DNA from: Embiotoca jacksoni
Lineage: Eukaryota > Chordata > Actinopteri > Embiotocidae
Assembly (NCBI GenBank): GCA_022577435.1
Contig: JAKOON010000012.1
Coordinates: 14,560,585-14,624,584 of the forward strand
Direction: 5' to 3'
Length of the DNA stretch: 64,000 bases
Position 1 is the stretch's first letter; each line of letters starts with the position of its first letter. Both the position numbers and the translations under genes were made by a program. The notes beneath the pieces are model-generated. The model had not been told where the DNA came from. It made no database searches and saw only the letters and a program-made list of their open reading frames with translations. Positions 37,651 through 50,751 of this stretch are shown here, piece by piece.

Positions 37651-38229
37651 ACTAAAAGCCACTTAAGACTTGTCAGTGCACCTGAGATCATTTAGCAAGA
37701 TATCTTGGATGCTTCATGCTTGGTACAATAAATGGTTTTGGGAAAGTTGGACTGACAGGGCTTCAATGTTCATGAATACAAGAGCTTCTTCAGGAAAATC
37801 TACTGCTGACTGTTGTGTGCATATTAGTAAAGGACCCATGCGGAGAGGGGGTGCTACCTTTTCTGTGGTCAATGAATCAGTGCGTTAATGGCTGGACTGC
37901 ATGCTGCTTAGTTTTTGGAGCAAAGTAAAAGGAACACCACACGGTGTAGTACACCACAGTGAGTTACAGTAGCCCTGCAAAGCTTATTTGATGCTTATTA
38001 GTTCCAGTTTTTTAAAACGGTGTCAGAGAAATTTCAAAGGAAATTTAGAAGTCTTTTTGCGCAGTCACAAAATAAACTCCCAGGAGGAAAGTACCACAAC
38101 ACTGCATTATTACTACTGCTTTACTTTTCTCTTTCTCAAGTGCTGAATCTATATCTAGATTAACGCGCATGGCTTTTTGTTTAAAATCTTATCCATATGT
38201 GTCTTTTAAATTGTTTTACCTGTATTATA

Positions 38230-39846
38230 CAGTGGTGTGAAAAAGTGTTTGCCCCTTCATGATTTCCAATTTTTTTGCATGTCTGTCACACTTAAATGTT
38301 TCAGATCAAACAAATTTAAATATTAGTCAAAGATAACACAAGTAAACACAAAATGCAGTTTTTAAATGAAGGTTTTATTATTAAGGGAGAAAAAAAAAAT
38401 CCAAACCCACATGGCCCTGTGTGAAAAAGTGTTTGCCCCCTCCTGTTAAAACATAACTTAACTGTGGTTTATCACACCTGAGTTCAATTTCTCTAGCCAC
38501 ACCCAGGCCTGATTACTGCCACACCTGTTCTCAATCAAGAAATCACTTAAATAGGACCTGCCTGACAAAGTGAAGTAGACCAAAAGATCCTCAAAAGCTA
38601 GACATCATGCCGAGATCCAAAGAAATTCAGGAACAAATGAGAAAGAAAGTAATTGAGATCTATCAGTCTGGAAAAGGTTATAAAGCCATTTCTAAAGCTT
38701 TGGGACTCCAGCGAACCACAGTGAGAGCCATTATCCACAAATGGAGAAAACATGGAACAGTGGTGAACCTTCCCAGGAGTGGCCGGCCGACCAAAATTAC
38801 CCCAAGAGCGCAGCGATGACTCATCCGAGAGGTCACAAAAGAGCCCACAACAACATCCAAAGAACTGCAGGCCTCACTTGCCTCAGTTAAGGTCAGTGTT
38901 CATGACTCCACCATAAGAAAGAGACTGGGCAAAAATGGCCCACATGGCAGAGTTCCAAGACCAAAACCACCGCTGAGTAAAAAGAACATTAAGGCTCGTC
39001 TCATTTTTGCCAGAAAACATCTTGATGATCCCCAAGACTTTTGGGAAAATACTCTGTGGACTGACGAGACAAAAGTTGAACTTGTTGGAAGGTGTGTGTC
39101 CCGTTACATCTGGCGTAAAAGTAACACCGCATTTCAGAAAAAGAACATCATACCAACAGTAAAATATGGTGGTGGTAGTGTGATGGTCTGGGGCTGTTTT
39201 GCTGCTTCATGGCCTGGAAGACTTGCTGTGATAAATTGAACCATGAATTCTACCGTCGACCAAAAAAGTCCTGAAGGAGAACGTCCGGCCGTCTGTTCGT
39301 GACCTCAAGCTGAAGCCAACTTGGGTTCTGCAGCAGGATAATGATCCAAAACACACCAGCAAGTCCACCTCTGAATGGCTGAAGAAAAACAAAATGAAGA
39401 CTTTGGAGTGGCCGAGTCAAAGTCCTGACCTGAATCCAATTGAGATGCTGTGGCATGACCTTAAAAAGATGGTTGGTGCTGGAAAACCCTCCAATGTGGC
39501 TGAATTACAACAACTCTGAAAAGATGAGTCGGCCAAAATTCCTCCACAGCGCTGCAAAAGACTCATTGCAAGTTATTGCAAACACTTGATTGCAGTTGTT
39601 GCTGCTAAGGGTGGCCCAACCAGTTTTTGGGTTAGGGGGCAAACATTTTCACACAGGGCCATGTGGGTTTGGATTTTTTTTCTCTCTTAATAATAAAAAC
39701 CTTCATTTAAAAACTGCATTTTGTGTTTACTTGTGTTATCTTTGACTAATATTTAAATTTGTTTGATGATCTGAAACATTTAAGTGTGACAAACATGCAA
39801 AAAAATAAGAAGTCAGGAAGGAGGCAAACACTTTTTCACACCACTG
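38230..39846 (+). mobile_element. Near-complete Tc1/mariner transposon with 200-bp inverted repeats (inactivated)
   Basis: The ends 'cagtggtgtgaaaaagtgtt' and its mirror at 39827-39846 are almost perfect inverted repeats. They extend inward about 200 bp, and 'ccacatggccctgtgtgaaa' at 38408 is mirrored at 39650. A TA flanks the left end; the right flank is CA. The plus-strand transposase starts at ATG 38607 with a paired-type helix-turn-helix (KAISKALGLQRTTVRAIIHK). WTDET (about 39058), QQDNDPKHTS (about 39336) and PDLNPIEMLW (about 39430) carry the DDE triad. A TGA at 38817, a stop near 39236, a one-base insertion in the A run near 39263 and a later TGA near 39518 kill it. It sits in TRAK1 sense orientation inside an intron. 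Confidence 0.95.
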
Positions 39847-40791
39847 CAGAAGAATGCAGTCAACATGTTTACTTTGTAGCAAAAAAGTTAAAACATTGAA
39901 AACGTCAAACTTGATCTCAGGCAGAAAAACTCTTACTTGTCGTCTTTGTCGGGAACAGATTCGTAACATGCTGGTGGAAAAATCAAATGTTGAGACATGC
40001 TGTGGTAATGTCATCTGTATCACTGAAGTCATTCAAGGGCAGGACACTTGACGTTAGGTCAGTGCTGCCATCTGCTGGTAAAATGTAAGTTAAATGTATG
40101 AATTGGTCAAATTCAAGTTCTTTCTCCTCTCTGTTTCCTCCTGTTTCACTCTCATCCTCCACTGTGTCATTCAGTCTCTCTACCTAACTCTTTTTTTGAA
40201 CACTTTCTGCCTGAGTAGTGTGTGTGATTTCACTGAGTGTAGAGGATGAATTAACATAATGAGCTGAATGGAGCAGCTCATTGCCATGGGGCAGTTCTTT
40301 GGTGTGAGGTTAATTCTCCGTGGTTACCAGCAAGCAGTGATGTAAACAGTTGAGTAACAGTGAAATTATGGGATGCTCGGTGAGGAGAAGGATCACGAAC
40401 AAACAGAAAGGAGACAGAGGACAGAGAACTTGAGTGAGACACAGACGCAGTTATGTAAGTGGACAAACAGAGGTGAATCCAAACTGCTGCGTGTGCTCCC
40501 TGACTCTGATCCAATCACGGTATGCTAAAACGTCCATTGTGCTGTAATGTTTAGAGGAGAGCATGATTTGGGTTCATTGTTTACATTATCACACACAAAG
40601 TAGCAACAGAGCCAAGTAACATGAGGTTCAAACTGCTGACCGAGCGGCGGATCTATAAAGTGCTCTGAACTGTTCTGTGTGTGTTGACAGATTAGCTTCA
40701 GTGAGCTACAGCCACTCTGACAGTGTAGTCAAGTTTATTTAAGGGAGTTTAGTCACAGTGTAAAAGTTTGACTCAAACTACACACATAAAC

Positions 40792-41232
40792 TTAGTGTTG
40801 CCATGGGTACAGTGTTTTTGTACATGGAAAAACTGAATCTGAACAACTGAGAGTCAGGAGACTGTCTGGCTGCACACTTGACAGAACAAGTTGAACTGCA
40901 TTAGTTTGGTTGTTACAAGAGTTTTTCAGTAACACTGCAGGATAATCTTGTGTTGACTCTTGTAACAAGCTCCATTGCTTTAGGGTTGAAACTATTTGAT
41001 GGTCTTTTGCATCTGAATATAACGTATTATATAAAATATTGACTGTCAAGGCTGAGTTCATAACAAATGTAGCCAGACTGATGTCACCTTGAAACAGAGT
41101 GAACAAAGGAGAGTTTGTTTCCTCTCTTTGGATTTCTATCTCATTTCCCAGGCTCATGAAACTAGTGTTGTTCACCCACTCGTTTACATACTGTACAGTA
41201 TCAGATGGAGACACATTTCCTGCCAAGTCCAT
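40792..41232 (-). CDS. Unrecognised 146-codon open frame (probably chance)
   Basis: This is the longest open frame in the window that is not explained by a known gene or element. The product is Ser/Thr/Leu-rich with several Asn-X-Ser/Thr sequons and no signal peptide, domain or motif I know. It lies antisense in a TRAK1 intron. Confidence 0.12.
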   Translation of the reverse strand: MDLAGNVSPSDTVQYVNEWVNNTSFMSLGNEIEIQREETNSPLFTLFQGDISLATFVMNSALTVNILYNTLYSDAKDHQIVSTLKQWSLLQESTQDYPAVLLKNSCNNQTNAVQLVLSSVQPDSLLTLSCSDSVFPCTKTLYPWQH

Positions 41233-41762
41233 GTCTCCTTATTATTCTAGCTCTTACATCAGTGTAGACCACATAACAGGAGCTCTAAAACTACAAGACT
41301 AAAAAAGGACTTTATCAACATCCTACACAGTTCTCGTGTTATATTCCAGCTAAGTGTTTTACACAGTTTATGTCTTTGTTTAGTCTTTAAAAAACCTTTT
41401 TTTTTTCTTTTCTTTTATTGCTTTTAGTTACTAGTCTGGTAAACTCTGTTTATTTGATACAGGTAGGACAATTATCTTTAAAATGATCCTTTCCTACAGT
41501 TATGTATTTTTAGTGCACATGATGTTTATGTTTAACCATCCTGCAAAAGTTCCAACAAGACCAGCTAATCAATATCACCAGCTTACAATCACGTCCTGAT
41601 CAACTGATACGATGAACTGATTTTGGATCAGTTTCTCTGGTGAGGTCAGATTGTCAGCTTTTCTCAAAAAAACTTTCCTCTTTACCCTTTATTGGCAATA
41701 AATGACCATGAGGAGACATACTGGAAGTTAAACAAGCATTAACAATTTAAATCACATGAACA

Positions 41763-41786
41763 ATAACCCAACAAGTGTTGGGTTAT
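41763..41786. repeat. Perfect 11-bp inverted repeat
   Basis: 'ataacccaaca' and its exact reverse complement are separated by two bases. No run of T follows, so it is not a terminator; its role is unknown. Confidence 0.6.
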
Positions 41787-43845
41787 GTGTTATGTACTGA
41801 CCAACACAGGAGCACTGTCATGTGTGGGAGTTCCCAGGGTTTAATCCTACATTGTAGAGGCTGGACTGGTGGACATGATAATATTTTTGACCAAACACCT
41901 CAATAATTATATTGTGACAATAGATTTTTGATAATAATCATCAGTAATGTGTATATAATGACTAAGTGAGTAAAAGAAAACAATATAGAACAGCTAGAAG
42001 AATCTGGTAAGTTCAGAACATTACATTACTTTACTGTGATTCAGCTTTTAAAACCAGGAAAAGTTGTTTTGATATTACAATATCCAAAATCAAGGACTAT
42101 ATCGAGTGTCATATCATGACATAATGTATGCAATATAATAATGATATATCGCTGGACTGAGTCAGAGTTCAGCCCATATTAAGACTGAGAATCAGTTAAC
42201 CAAAGAGTAAAGTTTTGTCATGTTGTTTCAACAAAGAATACAAATGTCTCTTCAAGTTAAGTGGTGTAATGATATATTAGAATACCTGGGAAATAACCTG
42301 ATAATATTTATGCCGCTCTCTGTTATTTCCTCTGTTTATGAAAAGCTGTATTCTCCTTAAAGATGTGATGTGTTGGTACTTTGTGGAAATTTACATTTGT
42401 AATGAGTCTGGACGTGTACTACCTGTCTCCTAGGACTGGTGGTAATTTGTTATTATTTCATACATGCTAGCACCTTGGTGAAGACCTGCACACATGCATC
42501 TGGACTCGGAGATGTAAAGCGTTAGCAGCATTTGAACACACTGGCACAAACTCCTCCATGTAGATCTTCTGTCTTATTTGACCACAGTGACGTACTCTAC
42601 TGTATTTCATATGTGCACCCTCTGTGATCAGCTTGTGCTGCAGTCTAATTCTGAACAGGCCTGTGCTGCAGCTGCATGAGAGCAAAACTGGTCTGAAGTG
42701 GAGTGTAGTTTGCCCCAGTTAGGTGTTCCCATACAGTATATAGGTTCAGAGACTAATAGAAAGCAGCATGCTATTTCCTAGAAATAGAGTTCAGAATTCA
42801 AACAACCCAAAATGTGTTTTTTCATAAATATAGTCAATTGAATTAAAATGTATTTTAGATTAAATGAGCACTTTGAAAACATCCAGGAGAATACTTGAAG
42901 AACTCAGAGGAGAGTTGATTGAGAATTGAGGAGAAGATTTGGAAGGTGTTACGAATTTCCAGAATAACACTCTCCCAGAGTCAGATTTCTTCTTTGGATG
43001 GGTTTTACCAGTGGTAGTACATAAATCCAAGCACAATTTCCACTCAGAGTTATTACTTAAAACGTATTCAAATATTTCTAAACTAAAACATTTGAATCAT
43101 TGGTTACTTGGCACTCCAACTGCTTGTAAACTACCATAACCACTCAAATAAACAAGAAATGTAGTAAAGTAATTCTAAATTGATTACGGTAGCTTTAATT
43201 GTCTTTTACACACACACGTGCAGGAATACATGTACTCATATCAGGTGCCATGCAATGCCAAAAGCTGGGATCTGTGAGATTACATGGGAAACACTGAGTG
43301 GAGTTTTGGCAGTTTATCTGCTGCAGCTTTGCTCGTGTTGTACCGGATATGATTACTGCTGTAACAAGGAGACATCGTTTCCGCTGATTTGTTGCTCTGG
43401 CAGTTAAACACTCGATCTCTAATGTAAAACTGTAACAAAATCTAATTTATGTTGAGCTCTTCCTTTGGATAAAGGCCGTGTTTCCACCCCAATGATTAAA
43501 AAGCCATTCGTAATGTCTTTAATGTCTCCATCACTTCCTCACATTTGAATCTCACAATGTAAGAGTTTAACAGAGGAGCTGCTAGAAAGTCAAAACAGTA
43601 CAGCGGTGTGAGCAGCTTCAGGCCTGCCATTGCACACACTGTGTTTATACAGGATGAGGGTAGAGAGAGTGTGTGTGTGTCTGTGTGAAGTTCGCTCAGC
43701 TCGTAGGAAGAGTCCAGCTGGGTTTGTTGGCTGTCAGAGTGAGAGAGAGAGAGAGAAAGGGCAAGTGTGGGGCGGTCCATGTGTTTCTCGTCATTGGCAT
43801 GTCAGGCATGACGGACCAGTTTGGCTCGGGTCTTTTGCTCTTCAC

Positions 43846-43886
43846 TCCTCCCTCCCTCCCTCCCTCCCTTCCTCCCTCCCTCCCTC
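43846..43886. repeat. CCCT tetranucleotide tract
   Basis: About ten units of CCCT/CCTT, within a longer pyrimidine-rich stretch reaching about 44005. Confidence 0.9.
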
Positions 43887-46800
43887 TTTTCCTCTTTTCG
43901 TCTCTTGAACCCAGTCGCCGTCCTCTGAAACTTTTAGCACCCTCTCTCTTGTTCTTCCTGTTTCTCACCCTCCCAACACTCTTTCTCTCTCTCTCTCCTG
44001 TTTGTGTTATTTTCTTGCGACCTTGCCCTCTTGTGGACCAGTGGAAAATGTGATTGGAGGGCAGGAGAGTTGGTGGTTGTCGGGCTTCAGGCACCATGAG
44101 TGAGTACCCTGAGCACAGAGTAGTTTTCTGGCAGTTTCAGCTGATCGCTGGTCTCTCTCTCATCGCTTTGTGTCCCTGTTTGGCTCTTTATGTCAGTCCG
44201 TTGTTGTTTTTTTGCCTCTTAAACTGTTATAGTTACAAGTAAATTGTCTTTACAAGTTTAAACATTTGTATTTTCAAGCCAATGTTTACTGGAGGTGTCT
44301 GAAAAACAAAGTGTCAACCCTTTCATTGGAAGTCCTCTGTGTTTTAACTGTTAAAGAGATTGAAATTTCAGGTGTTAAAGGTTAAAAGGTTGCAATGAAT
44401 GTATTGTAGGAAGATCAACTTGGCTCTTAAACTTTCTCTTGGCCAAAAGTATCATTACTGCACTGAATTGGTCAACAGGAGGCAGCCATGTTGAACTTCA
44501 GTAGAGCTGCTGTTGGGTTCTTCTTTCTGTTTAACAACATTTCTGAAGTCATATCCAGGTGATTCAGAAATCTGATACAGAGACCACGTGTGGTTGATTT
44601 GAGACCAGCTCACATGCTTGACTACCTTCTCTCTTCAGTGACCTAATTTAGGGTCTCAGTGTAGTGACACCACACGTATTCACACAGTACTGTATGTGCA
44701 GAATTGGTGCCTGTGTGGTTCGGTTGGTAGAAGGGTAATAAGACACTTCTGTATGACACTTGCACGTCTTGATTTAAAAATTTTCCGAACTTTTTTTGTT
44801 TTAGTTTGACCAAACACTGTAGTACTTTGTGTCCTGGACACATTGGTGTGTTTATTGCTCAGACTGACTGTGTGACTGTGGTCTATTCCTCCATTTGAAC
44901 TTGAACTTTCTTGCTCTGGCAGCTACAAGCTGCTACCAATGTTGGCCTGTCCCTGCAGCTTGTGTTCTTTTTGACTCCTGTCTATGTTTGCATTTGAATA
45001 TTGGACTTTAATTTCTCTTGGATATCGATAAACATATTTATTGATCCCAATGATTACAAAATTTAATTGGTGTAGGTGCTTTTTTAATAGTCTGATTTGG
45101 TATGAAAAGGGACAACTTTGTCCCTGATGGATGTGAAGTTGTCCTTGTGTTGCTTGTCACTGGGGGTGTGGAAAAGTCATATGATAATACTTATTGTCTC
45201 AAAGATAAGTGTAAATAAATTAATATTCATATTGTACTCGCAGTTATCGCTGACAGCATGGTTACTTTGAACTTTGGACTGCCCCAGTGAGCTTTTTCTG
45301 CGCTCTTTACAACTTATTTAGTGAGTTTTCATTTCAGGTCTCTGAAAATAATATCCATGTAATGCAACCTAGATAAGTGAATACAAGTACAGGTTATAAA
45401 TTACATCTATTGATCTGACAAAAAGAGAAAATGTTCAAATTGAAAGCTGGTCATGTTGTTTTATAACAGACGCACAGCTTCTCCTGTCTTCACTGACCTT
45501 TTGTCAGCACACTGCACAGAAGGGTTTGGTGCTATTATTATCCCCAAACATGTCCTATCAGTCCTCATTTTAGGAGCTGAAGTGCATCAACCATATTTCA
45601 TATCATTACAGAAGGAAAATATTGTGATATTGAATAGCAACATCCTTTTCATCATCAGGTTTGCTCATGCATTAGTTAGCTTTTATTACACGCAATGTTC
45701 CAAAACTGAGTAAAAACTATAAAGGAGCTGCTGATTTACTGCTGTGCTGTAGACTGTGTAGTTTAAAGAGTGCTTATGTCAAATAAAGATTCAAACCAAA
45801 TGATTCACCTAAGACAATAACAAGAATATTTTTCTGAGAATCATTAACACTGTCAAGGGGAGACAAATGAGTAAAATTTGATCCCTGGTAAAATATCCCT
45901 TTTCTGACCACACTGGTAATAATTCAGTACTTACTTGTGTGTTGAAACTCCACTGGCTGTGGTTTCTGAATGATTCCCCAGCTGCTGTGTGTGTGTTTCC
46001 CCTTTTCTAGCACAGTCAGTCTTTCAGTCTGGATTAGCAAACTGTAAGAGACGGCATTGTTAGAGAGACTTAGACAGACAGACAGTGGAGCAACAGAGCA
46101 GAGAAACAAAGGACATTATTTTTACTATGCTAATTCTGTCTGGCCAAGAGTTTCTCTGCTCCATATTTCTGTCGGAAAAGTGCCTAAAACCAGATTTTGT
46201 ATGGGAACAGAAAGAATGTGAGCTCTAATAGAGCCCTAAATGGATGAGCATTTTAATAGCACACTATACTGATGTGGTCAGAGGCACATAGCTGAAAGCT
46301 GAGGTAAGGTGGTGATTCAGATTTGCACAGCAGCACACAAATGTGGTTTTCAGTAGAAGGCTGCAGTTCACTTATATAGAGTTTGTGTACCGGTTTGGCT
46401 TTTGTGTCAAAGATGTCTGCTTAAGATCTATAAATGATCACTGGTTTTACTTTTTTTTTCAACCAATAGGAAGATAGTTAGTAGTTCTGTACTGTAAATA
46501 GTACGTTTTCTCTGTAGGTGTACTTATCTGATGATATCTATAAATTCGTACTTATTAATTGATTAATTATTGAAGTGCTTATCCTTTTTTTCTACAAAAC
46601 AAAATTCAATTATATTGGAAAAATCCTTGAAATGCAATCTAGTTGTTATCACTCATTAAAAATAGATGAATATGTAAACATATATTCTTACCTAAACTTT
46701 TACAACTGGACACAAGATGTGTCATACTTCACTTTAAAGTCCATTCTCAGTGTTTGTGAAGTGCAGGTTTCAAGTTTACACATCATATTTGATTAAGTTA

Positions 46801-47314
46801 AATCAGACTGGGTTGGCTGTTAAACTCTTTATGATGTCACAAATCCTTCTCGTAGGCCTGAGCCCTAAAATTTGAAATTATTTTTCAGTGAACACAGTGA
46901 AATTTTCCCTCTTCAGCAGACGGATGTGAAAACGGCCTTGTAGTTTTAAACACAGACATAATTCTGCACAGCGAAGCTCAGACATTCAACAGAAGGAACA
47001 ACAATGTAAACACATTTTTGATTGGAGGGGCATTTGAACCTTCATTCGGGTCATTTAAGAATAGGCTGTAAGGAAGGCTTGGCTAGTTCCTCAATGGGCC
47101 ACTAGAGGGCCTCATTCACCTTCAGATCAAGGAGATTGCATGAATGTCTTGTTAGGCCACTTGATAAATGAAACATGTTGTCTATCTTTTATATCACAAC
47201 ACAGTTTATGTCTTGTGTCCACTGTCTATTAGCTATCTGTAATTACTTTTAAAAAAAAATCTCACCAAAGAAAAGAACGATGACTGTACGGTATGTGTCT
47301 CTCTCCTTGTGCAG

Positions 47315-47509
47315 ATGTGTGTAACAGTACTGATTTGCCGGAACTTGAGATTATCAGCTTATTGGAGGAACAACTGCCGCTCTTCAAGCTGAGGGCCGAC
47401 ACCATCTTCGGCTATGAGCAAGATGACTGGCTGCACACGCCGCTCGTGGACCCAAACTCTTCCCTCGACCTGACCACTGAACAGATCGAGGAAACCCTCA
47501 AATATTTCT
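47315..47509 (+). CDS. trak1: TRAK1 coding exon (start of HAP1_N region)
   Basis: 195 nt, phase 1 at both ends, acceptor TTGTGCAG and strong donor GTAAGT. It encodes DVCNSTDLPELEIISLLEEQ, LPLFKLRADTIFGYEQDDWL and TTEQIEETLKYF. It is nearly identical to mammalian TRAK1 (STDLPEVEIISLLEEQLP...DHDDWLHTPL) and clearly distinct from TRAK2 in the second half. Its last base joins the exon at 60527 to give KYFLLCADRVGQ. Confidence 0.96.
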
Positions 47510-47893
47510 GTAAGTGGATCACACACTGTATTCAAAAGATATTCACAGATATGTTCCTAAAACTAACACTCAAACAATGTCAAACACTACAGACTGACGG
47601 GAGTTTTAGTTTTAACCTTCAGGAGGCTGTTATTGGAGAGTGACAGTGAGAGATTTAAGATTTATGCTGACCTCAACCTCTTGGAATCAGAGAGAGCGAT
47701 GGCCATCTGTCCGTCACAGTGTGACTGTGACAGCTGGCCTTGGTTGCCCAAACAAACATACTTGATTGGTTGCTCTCTCTCACTCCGTGTTGGTTGATGT
47801 TTTGCTCTCTTGCACTCAGCGCTCACGTGTTTTTATGCACATGTCTGCTCCTGTCTTATCAAACTAAGAGCTGCCCTTTGGTTGTCATCTAAG

Positions 47894-47930
47894 CCCCCCC
47901 CCCCCCCCCCCCCCCCCACACACACACACA
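47894..47930. repeat. Poly-C run followed by CA repeat
   Basis: Twenty-four consecutive C followed by six to seven CA units. The length may be unreliable as read. Confidence 0.9.
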
Positions 47931-49916
47931 AATAAATAAACACACTCAAATAAACACACACAGACACACAAACACTGCACACGGCAAACCAAGGGAACGT
48001 AGTGGTTTTTTTTTCTTTCCCACCACTATTAATTATTCAGTTCTAAGTCGTGTCGACTTTAATAGTGACACAGGGTGAAAACACGTTCTAAAAGTAGATC
48101 AAGCATCTTATGAATTGGTGAAGCAGAGAACTGAGACTTCACCTCGATGCCCCTTGCTGACATGGTCACGTTGGCCTCGACATTCATCACAGACAGGCAG
48201 GCAGAGAGGAAACGACAAGGTCACGTTACATAAGAAAACATTACAAGAAATTATGCAAGGAGTGTTTTTCTAAAGAGTAAATATTGTTGTATGTTCCACA
48301 CAGATTTTCTTTCCCAGTTATCCTCATACCTACTGGAGGCATGTTGCTCCTCATTATTGCCCCAACCAGATGGCCGGGTATTGACACCCTTAGGGGCCGA
48401 GATATCTGAGCAGCAATTGGCCATATTGTTTTCATTCTGGTCATAAAGCTTTTAATTGTTTTGAGTATGATCTTCTCTAAAAAAAAAATAAAAAATAATA
48501 ATATTAGCCTTCATAATGTGCCATATAGGTGATGGTATGTAAGCATATATTTATGTAAAGAATTGTCAAGTCTAAATTACCCGCAGAACTCATGTCATTA
48601 TATTGTTTAACAATGAAAGGAGTTAGCAGGGTATCATGCACGCTGGTGGTTGATTTGACCCGCTCCATGAGAAGGACGTGTCCGAGAAGATTATAACACG
48701 GAGGCAGATGACCAATCGTGAGCAGCTATATGTTGTGATGACATCACACCCACATGTCTTACTAAACAATGGAGATGTTCATTGGTAGATTTTTCTCATG
48801 GGCAGTCTAGCTTCAGTGTAGCTGGTGTTAAGTAAAGTAAACAATATGAAAAATAATAGTTAATGCGATGTGGATGAAGAGTCATTTTAAACAAACCAGT
48901 GAATATTCAACAAATAATACAAATAAATACATTTGTGTCTGATTTCTTATACTTGTGTAATAATCTGGTGTTATTTTTATTTCCTAATCATAAAAGTTGA
49001 AATCTACATTTATATAGATTGTAGTGTTTTTAATGATATCTAAATGTTTGAGTGTTCTGGCATGCATACACCAAAAGGTGCTCACGGACGTAAATGGTTT
49101 CATAACTATATTAATATTAAAACGGTGTACAGATATCTCTGTATTGTCACAAATGTAGTGGTAATACATCCTCGTGCAGAAAAAACATAGCGAGCTGTAA
49201 TATCATTTGTAGCAGGGGGCTTATGCAACCTCACTGCGTTACATAAGTCAAATTTGGAGCAGTTGTATGTCCCTCTGGGTCATCAGTATTAAACTGTGCA
49301 AGTCACTTTATTAGCAGCGGTTGCTTTTTCATACTGCCACAGAAACATTTACTGTTTCAGCCAGTCCCCTTTTAATAAGCATCAGTTTGCCTGCGGTTAG
49401 CCTGTTAGCACCCAGACTTGTGTTAGCACCATCCTGCGAGCATTAAGATGTATTGAGCCAAATATTTCGGTCTGTTAGCACTTCCGAGGTGGTTGACATC
49501 GAATTTGGCTCATATTGTTATTCAGTGGATCTTTTTTTTTTTTTTTGGTGCCGTGATCAGCTTTCTGTCCCCGTTGCATGAGCTTCATTATCACTCCCCT
49601 GAATGACATGACTAAACCTTGAATACCCATTGTGTTCATTCATTTTGGGTTAGCCACGTCACCACTGCCAACGCTGCACTGCTTCCATGCTAACTGCTCC
49701 TACATGCTGCTCAACCGGAGGCCTTACGAGTCTGAGCCTGTTACTATAGCAACCACACAGAAGGACAAAGTCGAGGAGAGGAGGGGGAAATGCTGACATG
49801 TTAATGGTGGGCGGGAGTGAGCCAGTGATACTACTTCTCATTGGCTGTAGCGACCCTCTAGGTCCACCCATCCTATGATGTCATCATTATCATCACTTCT
49901 GCTGCAAAACCCGTGA

Positions 49917-49934
49917 CTGCTGCTGCTGCTGCTG
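49917..49934 (+). repeat. CTG triplet tract
   Basis: Six perfect CTG units, probably within or just upstream of the leader of the alternative TRAK1 start exon. Confidence 0.85.
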
Positions 49935-50663
49935 CCTGCTCGCTCTCTCTCCCTCTCTCTGTATCTCTGTGCTCATCGAGTCATTGTTAGGGATGCGGTG
50001 GGCCATGTGCACAGTTACAGCTGTCAGTGAGCAAAAGGGGAGAAAAAGGGTTTTAATGTGACCTTATGAAGACAACACTGGCCAGAGGACACAGGAGCAG
50101 AAGATAAACTGACATGAAGCCATAAGCAGACGATGGAATTGGATATGTTTGCTGAAGCTTCGGAGTGAGTGAGGAAAACTAATGGAAAGAGAATAAGGAA
50201 GGCAGACTGAAGAACTGTCTAACAGACTGACGGGAGATGGTGAATTTGCTGAAACCGTAAAGAATTCCTGATGGATAAAGAAGATAAACTATCAGTGTTT
50301 TTCATCTGCTGACAACTGCTGACGCAAGTAACGGTTCCGTGGGATGACATGCAGAAATGGCACCAGCAACACAACAAATGGAGCATAACACGCTGACAGG
50401 CTACTAATTAGTGAAGAACACAAAGGACATAAGATGAGAATAGGCCCACTCGCACCAACAATGGCCGTGGTAACTACTAAGCATGCTGGGATAGCGGAAC
50501 CGAGTACAGAGCAACCGACCAACGGGCACTATCAGTAACTAATTAAACTGGAGAGACAGCTGCTTGTGCCTGACCATGCTGGGACATTGGATTTGCCAGA
50601 GATGTTACAGCTAAGTATGCTGGGACATTGGCAACTAAACAGCTGTCTGTCAGAGCAGTGACG

Positions 50664-50751
50664 ATGAAGAGACGAGGCCTGACCAGAAGCCCGAGGTTTG
50701 TCAAGTCAGACTACTATGAACTGGACTGGTACTATGAGGAGTGTACCGATG
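50664..50751 (+). CDS. trak1: TRAK1 alternative first coding exon (DYYELDWYYEE form)
   Basis: An ATG at 50664 opens 29 codons plus one base: MKRRGLTRSPRFVKSD, then YYELDWYYEECTD. It ends at donor G|GTAAGA in phase 1. Spliced to 60527 it reads CTDVLCADRVGQ. A mammalian TRAK1 isoform with the same DYYELDWYYEECSDVLCAERVGQ junction is known to me, so this is a conserved alternative start. It would bypass the exon at 47315 and so lack the DVCNSTDLPE segment. Its own promoter should lie near 49.9 kb. The upstream leader contains several other ATGs, some with short frames. Confidence 0.88.

Larger units (their letters stand above)
36116..47314 (+). other. TRAK1 intron (11.2 kb)
   Basis: No TRAK1 exon recognised. 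It holds a decayed interspersed repeat tail (about 37490-37650), an unnamed repeat (37245-37395), a 1.6-kb Tc1 element (38230-39846), an 11-bp hairpin (41763-41786) and a CCCT tract (43846-43886). The remainder shows nothing clear. Confidence 0.75.
47510..50663 (+). other. TRAK1 intron sequence and upstream region of the alternative start exon
   Basis: Contains a run of 24 C followed by CA repeats (47894-47930) and a CTG triplet tract (49917-49934). From about 49.9 kb it probably holds the promoter and leader of the alternative first exon. No other coding exon recognised. Confidence 0.6.

Noticed and set aside
43630..44097. Overlapping open frames on both strands (up to 133 codons)
   Set aside because: They arise from the CCCT and pyrimidine-rich low-complexity tract, and no homology is seen.
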